Below, piece after piece: positions 35,023 through 47,524 of a stretch of 64,000 bases of DNA. The notes beneath the pieces were generated by a model, which was given only the letters and a program-made list of their open reading frames with translations, was not told where the DNA came from and ran no database searches. The position numbers were made by a program, and so were the translations under genes. How positions within the stretch are numbered: the stretch's first letter is position 1; every line of letters starts with the position of its first letter. Source of the stretch: Rhynchospora pubera (lineage: Eukaryota; Streptophyta; Magnoliopsida; Poales; Cyperaceae). The stretch is from NCBI GenBank assembly GCA_028095005.1, contig CM051461.1, positions 166,566,574 through 166,630,573 of the forward strand, read 5' to 3'.

Positions 35023-36163
35023 CGGAGAAATGGGAAATTTGGATTTTAGATTTCAAATCTTTCTGGCGAAGGGGCGATTCATTTGCTAGAGCCTGAGGTT
35101 GCTCGTTTAGACTGTGCTTCAAGCAGTGGCGAAGCTAGGATTTCGTGTCAGCAGGGTCCGTAAAATTTTTTTTGCTGAAAACATATACACGATGTAACGT
35201 TTAATATAGACATAGTATAATAAAAATTTTTAAATAAACAAATCTAAAATAATGTTACAAAAAAAATTCATGAGAACTCAAATACATATTATAATAACAA
35301 TAAAAAATCTTAAATAATATATTTAAGATACAAAATAATAATTCAAAAATCAAGACAGTAAAAAACTACAACAATTTTCTCTTAAAACTTTTATTTTTTC
35401 TCATAATTTTGCACAATAGATTCATTAGAAATCTCATTGATATTTATTTTTCTATATTATAGACATATAAAGATGGGAGGCATACGAAGGAGTTCGTCCA
35501 CTATTCAAACCACAATATTTCTAATCTTTTGTGGCGTTTGAAATTATTTAACATGAACAATATTTAGAATTTTTAGTGACAGTTTTTATATAATATCCGA
35601 ATTATACTTTTGATTTTCTGTGATATATTTTGTTTATAATGTCCTAAAGTTCAGAAAGCATTATATAAGCGAATCACGCAATGTGCGAGATTTGCGCTAG
35701 TATATATACGCTACAAATAATTATTCATTCAAATATTTAATTATATTCTAAGTTGCGTCTTAATAAGATTAATTGGAGAGGAAGAAAGAAGATGATTAGT
35801 CATGAACAAATACTACCTGGGTCCTATGTAATTTTTTAGGCGTTGTTATGCAATTCAAATCAAACATGACATGTTCAGCAAGGTCCTTCACATTTTTGAG
35901 ATGGGTCCTTAACCTCTTATGATATTTTAGCTATTATAGGAAAATTACTTTTCTTAAATAATTTTTTTTCATATAGAAGTGTGTTAACTTCACTTTTAGT
36001 ACGGCCAAAATATTAATCAACCTTTGCCTAACCAAATGTGTTTGCCGGGAAGATAAAGGTAGGATTTCGTCAAATAGAAACATTCTAAAGGGGCGTTTTG
36101 CAATTTAGCCAAAGAAACAAACCAATACTGCCTGCGCGAACATCTAGTATTGTCGAGCCAAAT
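35023..36163. other. Intergenic, transposon ends
   Basis: CAGTGGCGAAGCTAGGATTT at 35124 is the usual start of a plant hAT-type or related element, but its partner end is not clear. At 35668-35700 a small hairpin (CGCA-ATG-TGCG) followed by TTTGCG and CTAG, then T, looks like a Helitron 3' end. Confidence 0.4.
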
Positions 36164-37318
36164 ATGGAAAAAGAGGAGGATGTAAAGGTGAAAGGGGAGA
36201 ACGAATTGCTGGCGAAGGACATAAGAGAAGGCGAGGATTGTTCTGAAGTCTATCTTGTCGAATTTTTACGAAAGCTCTCCATTAATAATACCTCCAGTGA
36301 TGCTGATGAAGATGAAAACGAAGACGACGAGGTTGTTGTCCTTGGTACCAAGGGGCCGGTACGGTTTTTACTTTCTGTCTCTTTGGTTCAATGGTTCTCT
36401 TTCTCTGTCTGAGAACTAAATATTCTTTTGGGATTAATTTATTGAATTAAGTACATGTCATGCGAGATACCTGACTACCTATGAAACTTGTCTATTCATA
36501 TCAAACTGACACCATTTTTGGTTGGGATTGTGGTACGGTATAACTCTTTAGTTTTGGTAAGTATATTGCAAAATTAACAAATTAAGATGGTGTAAGAGAT
36601 TTGCAGCCAAAAATGAAAACCAACCCCGAATATATACATAAGCTAACAGATATATTTAGTATGAAGGAATTTAAAGAGGTATCCTGCTTATACTGGTAAA
36701 AAGTAGATGCATTGGAAATCCTTAACGACGTGCTTTTGCAGAGCCCAAATATTTTCACTATTAGTACTTGTCTCAGGGTTTTCTATACATTATTTTTAGT
36801 TGTATGAATCAAGGGGCAGTTGCAGAGTATATTCTGGTTTCTATCAGTTTGATCTCTGTTTTAGTGTTTTGGGGGAGACGGCACCTGGTGTGTTTACCAG
36901 TTTACTACTCTAATTAGGTGCATTTTTCAATTAATTTACCTTATCTCATTTCGTGATAAATTAATAGGTGGCACTGAGAGATTTTCCACATCCAAGGAAC
37001 CTGTGTGCGAATTTTCCGTTTGATAGCACCCCTCATGAAAATTATTGCAGCAAGGTATATTAATATGAGCACCCTACTTTTCTTTCCTTTCCTCTTTCCA
37101 AAAAAGAAAAGCAGCAAAATTTATGTTTAGAGTTTGTAAGGGCATTAACTGATGCTTAATTTTGCAATTTGGTGCAGTGCTATTGTGTTTTGTGTGAAGT
37201 AGTCGCGCCTTGTTCAAGTTGGAAAGGAATCGATGCACATTGTAATATTATTTCCAAGAACAACAGAGAAAACATTGGAACTGCAACTCATCTAGAGAAA
37301 AAATTGCTTTCATCATAG
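36164..37318 (+). CDS. RIN13-like protein, copy C
   Basis: Exons 36164-36358, 36968-37054 and 37178-37318, both junctions in phase 0, give 140 residues. The start is the ATG at 36164; the open frame continues upstream without another ATG. The N-terminal part is acidic: EDCSEVYLVEF, then KLSINNTSSDADEDENEDDEVVVLGTKG. Exon 2 is exactly 87 bp as in copies A and D and encodes ALRDFPHPRNLCANFPF and HENYC. Exon 3 begins CYCVLCEVVAPCSSWK and HCN, then a short Lys-rich tail. The six Cys and the His residues of the module are kept. The gene and its 3' flank are a tandem duplicate of copy D about 3.1 kb downstream. Confidence 0.75.
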
Positions 37319-37979
37319 AAGAATATATTCAGGATTGTACTTTGTATTCTCTTGACAGGAAAAATAAATTATATGTTTGTGGATACGAATCATTATATGT
37401 TTATTTTAAGAAAATTTCACCTGTGGACAGACAATTAGCAATGGTGAATTTTAAATGCAAAAATTGACAGCTTCCTGATCTGAATATCATGTCGATTTTG
37501 TTAATGATTGTTTACATGAGTTGGCATGAATAAAGTAGATGTCTACTCTGAATATAAAATCTCATTTCAATTCTGAAATCTATATGATTAATAGAAAATG
37601 GCAATCACAAAGAAGAGGACATCCAGTCTGTGGCATGTAAGGACTGATCCTTCAATCTTCTCCAGTACTACCTCTGTCCAGTGATTTCATGATCAATCCT
37701 GGGCATTAGATCATGGCAAGCATCAGCCCAAGTGGTAAGGTATATCTCCACTAGGAAATAAGAAAGGATATGAGTTTTCTCCAGCAAAGAATGCAAAAAT
37801 AAAACAATTCCCTTAATAATAGGCTAGCTATTATGTGTAACTAGTACTTATCTTCACATCACAAAAGCTGAAAAATTAATACTAGGTGTATGATTAAACA
37901 ATTTTTAACAAGAGAAACAACTAGCACCTAAAGCCCTCAAAAGTTCTCATTTTTTTTCCCAAGAAGAAACAAGATAGCC

Positions 37980-38390
37980 ATGGAAAACATAGCTTCTCCT
38001 GTAGTTGAAAATCTCCCAAGGAAACAAGTAGAAGAAAGCAAGGACACCACAGAGATCGGTGGTGATGAAGAGCATGATGATTGTTATGTGATTGGTTTTA
38101 CCGACGATGATGATGAAGATGAAGATGAAGATTATTGTTATGTGATAGATGACAGCAATCACAGAGAAGATTATTTGATTAGTCAACGTGAAGTCATTGC
38201 AGATGATGAAGGCTATGATAATGGTGATGAGGATGAGTCAGATGAATCTGACTATGATGATGTTGATACAGATGATGATTTTGATGAATACGAGGATGAT
38301 AGTGATGATGATAGTTGCTATGAGATTGACCCGACCGAGTTCTCGCAAAAAATCTCCATACAACTTCCTGACGATTCTCTGACTACATGA
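37980..38390 (+). CDS. Intronless acidic RIN13-like paralogue lacking the Cys module
   Basis: A single open frame of 136 residues starts at ATG 37980 and ends at TGA 38388-38390. Almost the whole protein is Asp/Glu-rich. DDCYVI, DYCYVI and DDSCYEIDPTEFSQKISIQLP repeat the DDDCYEIDHVEFYGNLSI motif of copy D, so it belongs to the cluster by its N-terminal part. It ends soon after the motif, and no exon like the 87-bp exon 2 of its neighbours was seen before copy D. It may be a separately expressed acidic regulator or a truncated copy. Plus-strand frame 38188-38382 is a shadow of the GAT repeat. Confidence 0.6.
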   Translation: MENIASPVVENLPRKQVEESKDTTEIGGDEEHDDCYVIGFTDDDDEDEDEDYCYVIDDSNHREDYLISQREVIADDEGYDNGDEDESDESDYDDVDTDDDFDEYEDDSDDDSCYEIDPTEFSQKISIQLPDDSLTT

Positions 38391-39240
38391 CCACAAAGAA
38401 GAGAGAAAAAGGTCTTTGTGTTGATTTTTACTCTTTTGAGATTCTTGATTTTTTTTTTGTAATCTCGTGATTGTAAATTCTTTCTGAGATTTGTATTGAT
38501 ATGTCACATTTCCCATCCGTAAGACAAAGATGTTAAAACTTTTTCTCATACTTCTTTTTCAGAGATTAATTTCAGGCAAACAATTTTTCAGATCATTATT
38601 CTGCTGTCTTGCTTGGATGCATCGATTAAAATTACATAATATTTCATATTACACCTTAAATGAAATTTTCCTTATTTTACAAATTACATAATTATCAACA
38701 TCATCAGAAATATCTATACAGCATCATGTAAAATTAAATAACTAATACAATACTTCTTTGAGAAAATAATTGACAATATAACATGCTGGTAAAGATAAGT
38801 AAAGTCGGATTATCAGCCTGATAGAGACTCAGCTTATTTCTTCAAATACATACTGGACTACTGGAGAATAATAATGAGGAGCGCACTGTCATCTATAAAA
38901 CTGCATTCGCTGAACTCCAAAAGGAGTCAATTGTGGACCACATTTATAAGACACATAAGTTTAATGTCACCATTGTATCATGACCCAAACATATAGAGGC
39001 CCATAGGCAATGTGACCTCTCGTAAAACACTTTCTCAGGTTCCAAAGAAGGAATGGTGGCTTTTAACTTTTAAGTTCCCAAGGGTGAAATGGAAAAAAAA
39101 TAATTCTCTGCTACTAGACAACTAGAGAACTGAAAGGTCTGTTCATGCACCTGTACATGGATCCTAATTAATTGTTAGTGCAAAAAAAAAAAGAATTATC
39201 ATGTATATATATGGACTATCATATATGTATATGATTGGTA
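38391..39240. other. Intergenic between cluster genes
   Basis: AT-rich; no exon 2/3-like sequence, no transposon ends. It must include the promoter of copy D. Confidence 0.4.
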
Positions 39241-40331
39241 ATGGCCAAAGGGCCTTTAGTACATTGTCCTATTCTTGCAACAAGCATGGAAAAAGTGATA
39301 GATTTGGAGGCAGAAGATTTTCTTACAAATGTGCTAAAAACAGGGAAAATTAAAGAAGAGCAAGTAGATCACAAAGAGGAAAAGGTGAACAGGGAAGATG
39401 ATGATTGCTATGAGATTGATCATGTCGAATTTTATGGAAATCTTTCCATTAAAACCTCCAGTGATGCTGATGAAGATGAAGAGGTGGTTGTGCTTGGTAC
39501 CAAGGGGCTGGTATGGTTTCTGTCTGTCTGTCTGAGATATATCAGCAAGTAAAACTTCATCATAGATATTAAACTGACCATTCTTTTTGTTCATGTTGTG
39601 GTACAGTATAAATTTTTAAATTGAGAAGGATGTGTTAAAATTGTCAAGTTTAGATGGTGTAAGATACCTGCAACCAAAACCAACTCCAAATGGACCAAAT
39701 GTATACCAAAGTTAATAAATATATGATAGTATGCTATAGATTAGGAATAATGGATTAATGAGGCATCCTGGTAAAAAATAGATGCATTGGTACCTTTGGT
39801 TATGTGTTCTTTCAGAGCCCAAAACATTCCATAAATAATAAAAGTGTTCAGGGTTTCTATGTAGCGTTTTTAATTGTACAATTAAGCCGTTGCTGGGTAT
39901 ATTCTAGTTTTTTACCAGTCTGGTTGCTGTTATAGTTTTTGGCTTAGATACAAACTCTAGCTGTTATTGCCAATTTACTACTCTTAACATAGCCCGTTTG
40001 ATTCATTATAAGTTAACAGGTGGCACTCAGAGATTTTCCACATCCAAGGCACCTTTGTGGAAATTTGCCATTTGATAGTACCCCTCATAAAAACTATTGC
40101 AGTAAGGTAATTAATATATGCAGCCTCTTTTTCCCTTCTCTTTTCTTCCTCTTTTTCCATTTGATAGCACTCCTCATGAAAACTATTGCAATAAGATAAT
40201 TAATTCATGCTTAATTTCGTAAATTGATGCAGTGTTACTGTGTTTTATGTGAAGTGGTTGCACCATGTTCAAACTGGAACGGAAGTGATGCGCATTGTAA
40301 TGTGATTTCCAACAACCGTTTAGAATTTTGA
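39241..40331 (+). CDS. RIN13-like protein, copy D
   Basis: Exons 39241-39510, 40020-40106 and 40233-40331, phase 0 at both junctions, give 151 residues. Exon 1 encodes an acidic segment with EDDDCYEIDHVEFYGNLSI and TSSDADEDEEVVVLGTKG, nearly the same as copy C. Exon 2 (87 bp) encodes VALRDFPHPRHLCGNLPF and HKNYC. Exon 3 encodes CYCVLCEVVAPCSNW, HCN and a short tail. A second ATG (MEK at about 39286) matches the start of copy C and could be the real start. Intron 2 contains a decayed copy of the end of exon 2 (40155-40205). Confidence 0.75.
40155..40205 (+). pseudogene. Duplicated end of exon 2 inside intron 2 of copy D
   Basis: CCATTTGATAGCACTCCTCA and ACTATTGCAATAAGATAATT repeat the end of exon 2 (PFDSTPHxNYC) and the start of intron 2. 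The donor GTAA is changed to ATAA, so the repeat is probably not spliced as an exon. Its CTCATGAAAAC keeps the Glu codon seen in copy C while exon 2 itself has Lys, which suggests a past exchange with copy C. Confidence 0.7.
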
Positions 40332-41332
40332 GAAGCAACTCATGCGAAGAGATATTATTTATTTAATGGGATTAATTCAGGGTTGTATTATAATGTTTTG
40401 TAACCTCTTGTTGGAATTAATGTTTTATGTTCGTGAGGATCCTTTTTTCCTCAAGTCTTCTTACATATAGGTGGACTATCAGCAATGATGCATTTTAAAT
40501 GCAAAAAATTGACAGCGTTTCTGATAATATCATGTGCATTTTTCTTTACACGAGTTAGCATAATTGAAGTAGGTGTCAGCTCTGAATATAAAATCTCATT
40601 GCTTGATACAAGATGACAATTTACAATTTCCAAAAGACAGTGTGAGCTCTCTGTCTGTGTAAACCTCACTTTCAACAGCACTAACGAGAAACATTGCAAA
40701 CAGGTGTGTTGAATTCTTCCTTAGACAAAAGTCAGATAAGAGAACAAAAACTTCTGTCAAATTATTAATGATTATCAATGGTATTATCCTCCTAAAGGCA
40801 CTTGCTGTTTTCATTGTTGCAGAGTGCAAAAATATCAGATCCCTGCTCTTATTGAATCGGCACACGCTGCCACAAAGGGAAGAGTTCCAAGTCAAAGACT
40901 TGTGTTTGTTTCTGTTAAAATTTAAAACTGCTGGAATTTTGTACTTGCTTTGATTATGGGTCTTTAACATATATGGAATGCAAAATTTATTCTAATTCTC
41001 TCTACGCCTTTTACCAAACTCATATGCATAGTAGCGTACAACCATAAATAAGATATAAATTTAACAGTAAGATAAATCAGCAGCTGAAGATGAACAATAT
41101 TATGATTCAGCATGATGAGGCAAAGTATCTAAGTTGGCAGTTATAAATATGTTTCTGACAAGGATACAATCCCATGATAAATAAAATGATAAACATGCAC
41201 GGGATACCATAAATGAGCGGCAAGGAGGGTGCAAACTGAAAATAAATTATCACCCAGACACATTGCCACACTGACATAACACTAACGCAGTTTGTTCTTC
41301 ATTTTCTTAAGCAAAGAAAGAATTGAACTAAA
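40332..41332. other. Intergenic; 3' flank of copy D
   Basis: About 40500-40615 matches 37450-37575 downstream of copy C, so the tandem duplication includes 3' flanking DNA. Open frames at 40451-40970 are not convincing. Confidence 0.5.
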
Positions 41333-43207
41333 TCAATGGTTGGAGTTTGTTTTGAAGCCATTAATTATTGGAGCCCCATTAATAGTGGGGGCCGTGCCTC
41401 TAATCGACTTGACATGCGAGGCATAGTCAGTGTAGTGCATGGTGTACAGGGTGCTCTGATAGCGAGTCACCCTCAACTTCTTTCTGAGTGAATCATTTAT
41501 TACACCATTATAACCCGCCTTTCTCATCAGAGAGTCAATGGTCTCAATCTTAGTCCATCCTGCAAATGAAAATGCATAATTAGCACTAAGAATGAAAAAG
41601 ATCATGTCCGGTAAAAATTATGGGGGTGGCGGGAGGGGGAGAGAGAACTAAGCATAAGAGAAAAATTGATTGCACAATTAGTCCCCAAGGCCTCCCACTT
41701 TGGTCTCTAGACAAAATTTTTTTAACCTGTCTGATCCAATGTATGAACACAATTTTACTGCAATCTGAGCAACCAGGATGAACTCTTAGAGGAAAAATTG
41801 TAATACTACCAATTTCACACTATTTTATTGACAAGCATTCTATCAAATGGATAGAAAAAAAGAAGTAAAAATTCCGACTTTTTAAGGACCAAATGGAAAC
41901 TTTAGAACTTTTATTGTGAACATGAGAATTCCAAGGGACTATTTATGCAACAATACATTTTAAACAAGGAGTTTCGGCAAAGGTGAATTGTATTGTTACC
42001 TTCATGTGCAGGGACCTCAGGCAAGTAGGTTGCACTACGCCTAGTGTTGTAATCAGGGTCAGTAAATTCGATGATCAAACCATGCTTCCCAACCTTTGTT
42101 TAGAAAAAAGCAGACATTTGAACAATTCAATCTGAGAATTAAAGCCATTACTAGAACCACATATCAGGTCAACAATAATGGTTAAACAAGAAACCCAGGG
42201 GCCAAGGAAATGAAGAAAGAGAACAAAATATATAAAGTTCCATCAATCCATTATTTGATGGACAATAAAAAGAAACCACCACCTAACTAGTTGAAATTGG
42301 TATGGACTATGGAATAAGGTATTAGTCCGTGTCAATCAATAACTCATATGACAGAGTGATGTATGTTGATGAACAGGTATTCATAGCTTTGAGCTGATAA
42401 ATAATGAGTGCGTGTGTGTGTAGAGAGAGAAAGAAAGAGAGACCTCCCAATCAAGGTGATTAAGAGCTGATTCATAGTTGGTTAGTACAGAGACAGTACA
42501 CTCCAGGTATGGTATTTCCTTAGGCTGTATAGGTGGAAACCGGCGGTCTCTAAGTGCACTGCACGGTTAACAAAAATTAAGCAAATAAAACTAATTTTAA
42601 CAACTGCATGCATTGCGGTCATTAAGATTAAATGTCATCCCTTATGAGTTATGCCATAATCTAATGGCTACATAAATGATGCCTATTGCCTATTTCGAAT
42701 TAAAAACAAAAAGTTCCATACAATTTCCTCACTTTTGGGGCAGTGAAAAGCCAACAGGGTTATGTCATTGGAACACAGTTCTACATGATAATATTGTGCA
42801 TAGTAAAAACAATGACCCACAATGAAGTTCCATAACTTGAAAAATAACTAAATGTAATACTGTTCAGTAGATGGCTCTTAGCATCAATAAATGCTGACAG
42901 CTACATAGTACTGATAGTACATTCAGGAAAAATATACTGAGAGAGACCCAATCAGCATGAGTTAGTACAATCCAGGACACACAAAAAAAAAATACACAAG
43001 CAAAGAACAGTGCATACATAGCAATTAGCGTGAGTTAAGTACATACACAAAAAAAAAAAAAATACTCAAGCAAAGAATTGCATATACCTTGTTAATGCAT
43101 ACTCTCTAAAACCACTGATTATCAGGCGTGCTTCTAGAGTACCAATGCAACCCCTTAGACGTGGCTCAGAGCCATTTGTTGTTTTCTTCCATGTCACAAA
43201 TAATGGG
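41333..43207 (-). CDS. AMMECR1: AMMECR1 family protein, first exon not found
   Basis: Exons on the minus strand are 43088-43207, 42444-42558, 42000-42093 and 41333-41559, with consistent phases and GT-AG borders. They encode about 185 residues of the AMMECR1 domain: PLFVTWKK, RLRGCIGTLEAR (the diagnostic LRGCIGT motif), SGFREYALTSALRDRRFPPIQ, LECTVSVLTNYE, LDWEVGKHGLIIEF, RRSATYLPEVPAHEGWTKIE, SLMRKAGYNG, RVTRYQSTL and TMHYTDY, with the plant-type tail NGAPIINGFK. The family is conserved in eukaryotes and archaea; its biochemical role is not settled. Plant homologues have about 35 more N-terminal residues in a first exon that I could not find up to about 44700. An in-frame ATG 18 bp before the first exon found (peptide MNFIFS) could start a shortened protein. 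Confidence 0.85.
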
Positions 43208-44830
43208 CTGAAAATGAAGTTCATCTCTATCAGCACTTTTGGTGAAAGCAATAGAAATAAGCAATAAAAACACAAACTTCAGAAATCTTGGCCAACAGAT
43301 ATGATAACACAGCTATATGAGCATAGAATTTAAGCAGATATGACATAGATGTAACAAAATTTTCTGTGGACTAAAGTGCAATACATGCAACATTATTACA
43401 TTATTATGGCTTCGATCCCAAAGTTTTGTCCAATCACTCGATCTTATACCATTTATAGGACTAATAGGCAGCATTGGAAATATTGAATTAGAATGATACT
43501 AAAGAAATAGCATTTGCATGATATTCTAAGTTCATATAGATAAAAATGTTATACAATAAGCACACATGAGATTTGCAGAACCACATTTACTGTAATTCCA
43601 GACTTTATTTATTTAATTAATAAAAGAGGCCGTGCAGAGTAATCAATCGAAAAAAAAAGTAGTTCAGAACATAAATCATCACAACAATAAAGTAATTTGT
43701 AATGGTAAATGTCCCTGATTATATCAATAGGGAAGTGAAAATCACTTGAAATATTCGAAAGTCAACAACTGATTAATCAAATATAAGACCAAAGTACTTG
43801 AAAAAAAAAATAATCCTAATATCACACCAAACTACCAGCCTCTAAAAACCCACAAAAATTAACAAAAGAAATCGTTGTGCATACTATTCCTAATAGCACC
43901 CTATATCGGTATGGAATCTATCGACTGTACCAACGAAAGAATAAAATAAATAGATAGCATTGGTGTAAATGTAAGCAAAGAAGTAAAATAGGGCAAGGAT
44001 CATTCTTTGCAGCCTCCACCCATTTGCTACAACGGTGCCAACGGTATACTAGAAAGAAGTATATAATATAAAAGTATGAAAAGAGCTATTGTGAGATATA
44101 TATAATAATATTTTACTTTTCCAAAGTTCAACAGCAATAAGACAGAGGCATTATGTGTAGAGCCAAAAATTAATTTTAGGTGACCTAATAAAATTTCAGA
44201 TGAGATTCTAGAGATGCCAAATATTATTTAATGTTAATTAGCTCTTGTATAGTTGTCATAAGAATTTTTTGCTAAATCAATAATATGCCAACGAATTATT
44301 TTGTAAAACTAAAATTAGTCCGAAATCTAGAACTTCACAGAAATTTCATTTCAAAAAGTTGCACGCTAGTTAACCAATAGTTTATCATGGATATTTCTTT
44401 ATCTTTTGTTAAAAAAAAACATATTTCAAGTCATCTCATCTGCAGTAATTTCAATTTCAAAAAGTTGGCACAGAGTGGGTGTGATTTTGGAGTAAATTAC
44501 TGCATCATTTCGCTCCGGTTTACTCAGTCTTGACTCCGAGTCTCCGACCCACGGGCTACATGCCTACATGCGTTAATAGCAAGGAGCCAAGGACCTCTGT
44601 TTTCTCTCTATATCTAGTGATTTTTCTCTTGCAAAAGTTTGTTGTAATGCATTAGTTTCTATTTTATTGCAACTTGTTTTTCCCATGTTTTGGTTCCCCA
44701 TTTGCTCCAGAATTTCAGCATAAGTGCTTCAGCAATCATGGAGCAGCGAGGGAACTATGGTTTAGTTTAATTTCCGTATATAAACTTTTATGGTAACAAA
44801 CCCACTTGTGCTTTATAGGCAAAACAGTGC
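43208..44830. other. Intergenic / possible AMMECR1 promoter side
   Basis: AT-rich. No match to the expected first AMMECR1 exon (MAVYCFDTL-like) was seen. Nothing else assignable. Confidence 0.4.
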
Positions 44831-44850
44831 TAAATGATTGTATAAATGTT

Positions 44851-44932
44851 TTTTTTTTTTTTTTGATACACTAGATAGCGGCTACCTAGTAAAAAAAGGG
44901 AAATTAAAAAAAAAGAAAAGAAAAGCAAACTA
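44851..44932 (-). mobile_element. Short poly(A) retroposon, minus orientation
   Basis: An 82-bp insertion is flanked by a direct repeat of 20 bp (44831-44850 and 44933-44952, containing GATTGTATAAATG). It starts with a T(15) run, the poly(A) of the minus strand, next to the palindrome CTAGATAGCGGCTACCTAG. A pyrimidine-rich stretch precedes the palindrome on the minus strand. A related copy lies at 47921-48042. The long target duplication and poly(A) point to LINE-driven retroposition. Confidence 0.7.
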
Positions 44933-44952
44933 TAAATGATTGTATAAATGTT

Positions 44953-46990
44953 ATGAAGCTGTAGTAGAGACGATAGCGAGTTCACATCCTCTATCATATA
45001 TTTTCTACAATATAGTAGAATTATACATTAAGAGATTCGATAAAATTTTAATATTTTAAGAAACTTCTCTAAAAGGATTATAGTATAAAATTTTAGTATG
45101 ATCTAATAGGACAGTTCATACCAAATGGGCAAAAAAATTCTTGTCACCACATTATATTATAACAAATTACCAATTTAGACGTATCCAATACTAGCATACT
45201 GCATATACTTGTTTTCATAATAAATTTGTTTACATAATTACTTATAACTGTAACAGTAAAATTTGAAAGTTGTTTGTTCTGGCTGCATCCAATTGTTATA
45301 TGTAGAAATTGCAATTGCTTATTTTTTGTTTGTACCGATTTCATACTTGCAACTGTAACAATAAAATTTGAAAGTTTTTTCTTCTGGCTGCGTCCAATTG
45401 TTATTTGTAGAAATCGCAATTGCTTATTTTCCTGAATTACAATTTCATACTTATTTTTTGCATCGATATCATTTAGCTAAATGTGTTTAACACGGAACCT
45501 GCTCACTCTTAAATTGATCAAGAAAATATCTAAATCAATGTGTATGATGGGCATCGGTATCATTCATTAAATAGTACTTTTTGTTGCTTCGGACGTTCTA
45601 ATTTATTTGGTTTTGGTAAAATCATCAGGAAGGAGTCAGAATATTTTTCTACGAGGATAGGTAAAATTATAAATTATTTTAAATGTCTATATCACAACAA
45701 AAATTACATTACAAGTAGTTAATGGGAGTCGGTAATGAAATGATAATCGTAGTTTAGAGTTTGCAAACTATGATGGTTTTTAATTAAAATCATGTATAAA
45801 TTTGAAGCCCTGGTCAATACAACTATCCATAATTTTGAAGGAACAGTCTGATTTTCAAGCCATATTGAAAAATTTATCTACCGTAGAATTTTCCTAAAAA
45901 CAATATATGAACTTATTTAGTAGGAAAAAACAATATCCTTCAATTTATACACTCAGAACTCAGAAGTCAGATCAGCCTATCTGCCTATGTATCAGTGCGG
46001 TGTACCAGACATAGATAGATTTGGCACATATGCAATTTAAACAATTGATCCCCTGATGCAAACCTTAGATGTTCGTTGTATGAGGTAATGAAGAATGGTA
46101 TGTATTTGTATATTAGCTCTCTCGGATTGTAGCCATTTGAATCGGAACCATAATCAGAATTGTAAGTCTGAACCCACCGTATAAATGTTGGCTCGATTTG
46201 AAAGTAATTTTGCAGAAGCTTCACAGCAAACCAAAAAAAAAATTCAAATTTAAAAGAACTTTTTTTAGGAATTGTAGTGCCTGGGTAGTTTGAATTTCTT
46301 TTTAGTGACAGCTAATTTCGAGTTTTTTATTTCATATTTTTTAGAAAGAGTTTATCAAGATGTAATTGCGTATAAGCAAGGAGAAAGTGGGCTAAGCAGT
46401 TGACGAAATTGTTCTGTACATAAACCGAAAATATTCATATATACATATAATTTATAGAAAATTAAATTATATCAAGTACTGAAGTACATCTTTATTCAAT
46501 TTGTGAAGGATGGATCAATTGGCGCCCCTTCCGATTACTTAAATGCATTATTTGTTATTCTCGAAAAGATATATAATATTTATAACGCTGAGGAAAATTT
46601 TAAGTGAGTTATCGATACTCCATAAGAATGTTCTTCTTAATCCTATCGCGTCATTTATATTATCATATGTCTGACAGTACATTTCTCTCCTTGTTAATTT
46701 TGTTTGGATAAAATAATATGTGATGATTAAGTCGCAATATAACTTTTAAAATAATATAATATTTTGTACTATCCTACATGAATCATCGTTATTCGTGTTA
46801 TTTATCATTGTATCCGTGTTTCGTGTTTCATAATAAATTGATAATTTGTGTGGAATACAGCATTTTTAGAAAAAATATATCTCATTTTGAAATTATATTT
46901 TTATTATGATTTTTTTTTAAACCGAATTTTTTTTTAAAAAAAAATCCCTACTTATTACAACGGTACTTCAATAATGTCGAAGGACATGGA
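44953..46990. other. Intergenic with a short tandem repeat
   Basis: About 45245-45430 holds two copies of a unit of about 106 bp (CTGTAACA(G/A)TAAAATTTGAA ... AATTGCTTATTTT). The frames at 45144-45419, 45540-45722 and 45985-46224 have no family features. Confidence 0.5.
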
Positions 46991-47003
46991 ATACAGGAAT
47001 TCC

Positions 47004-47007
<4 letters not shown>

Positions 47008-47083
<76 letters not shown>

Positions 47084-47489
47084 TTAGAGAAAGCCTTCAA
47101 TCAAAGCGCTTTGACCGGAGTCCCAGTTAAACCCCGTCAGATCTCAATTTTGAAAGTTTAAACGACCGATCCGAACCGTCAAATATGATCTCCATATTGA
47201 AATCTCCTTGCCGACCAAAATTTTCATTTTTTTGAATTTTTTAAGTATTTTTTTCGGATTTTCAAAAACATCAATTTTTGTAGGGTTCAGAACAAATTAG
47301 ATTAACGATTTTTGAAAATCTGAAAAAATACTTAAAAAATTCAAAAAAATGAAAATTTTGGTCGGCAAGGAGATTTCAATATGGAGATCATATTTGACCG
47401 TTCGGATCGGTCGTTTGAACTTTCAAAATTGAGAACCGACGGGGTTTAACTGAGACTCCTGTCAAAGCGCTTTGATTGAATCCATTCTC

Positions 47490-47524
<35 letters not shown>

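Noticed and set aside
34763..35122. Frames of 108 and 77 codons (plus and minus strand) over the minisatellite
   Set aside because: Alternative frames of the 30-bp repeat; the minus frame from 35022 is the one that matches copy A.
38188..38382. Met-rich frame
   Set aside because: Shadow of the GAT repeats of the acidic gene at 37980.
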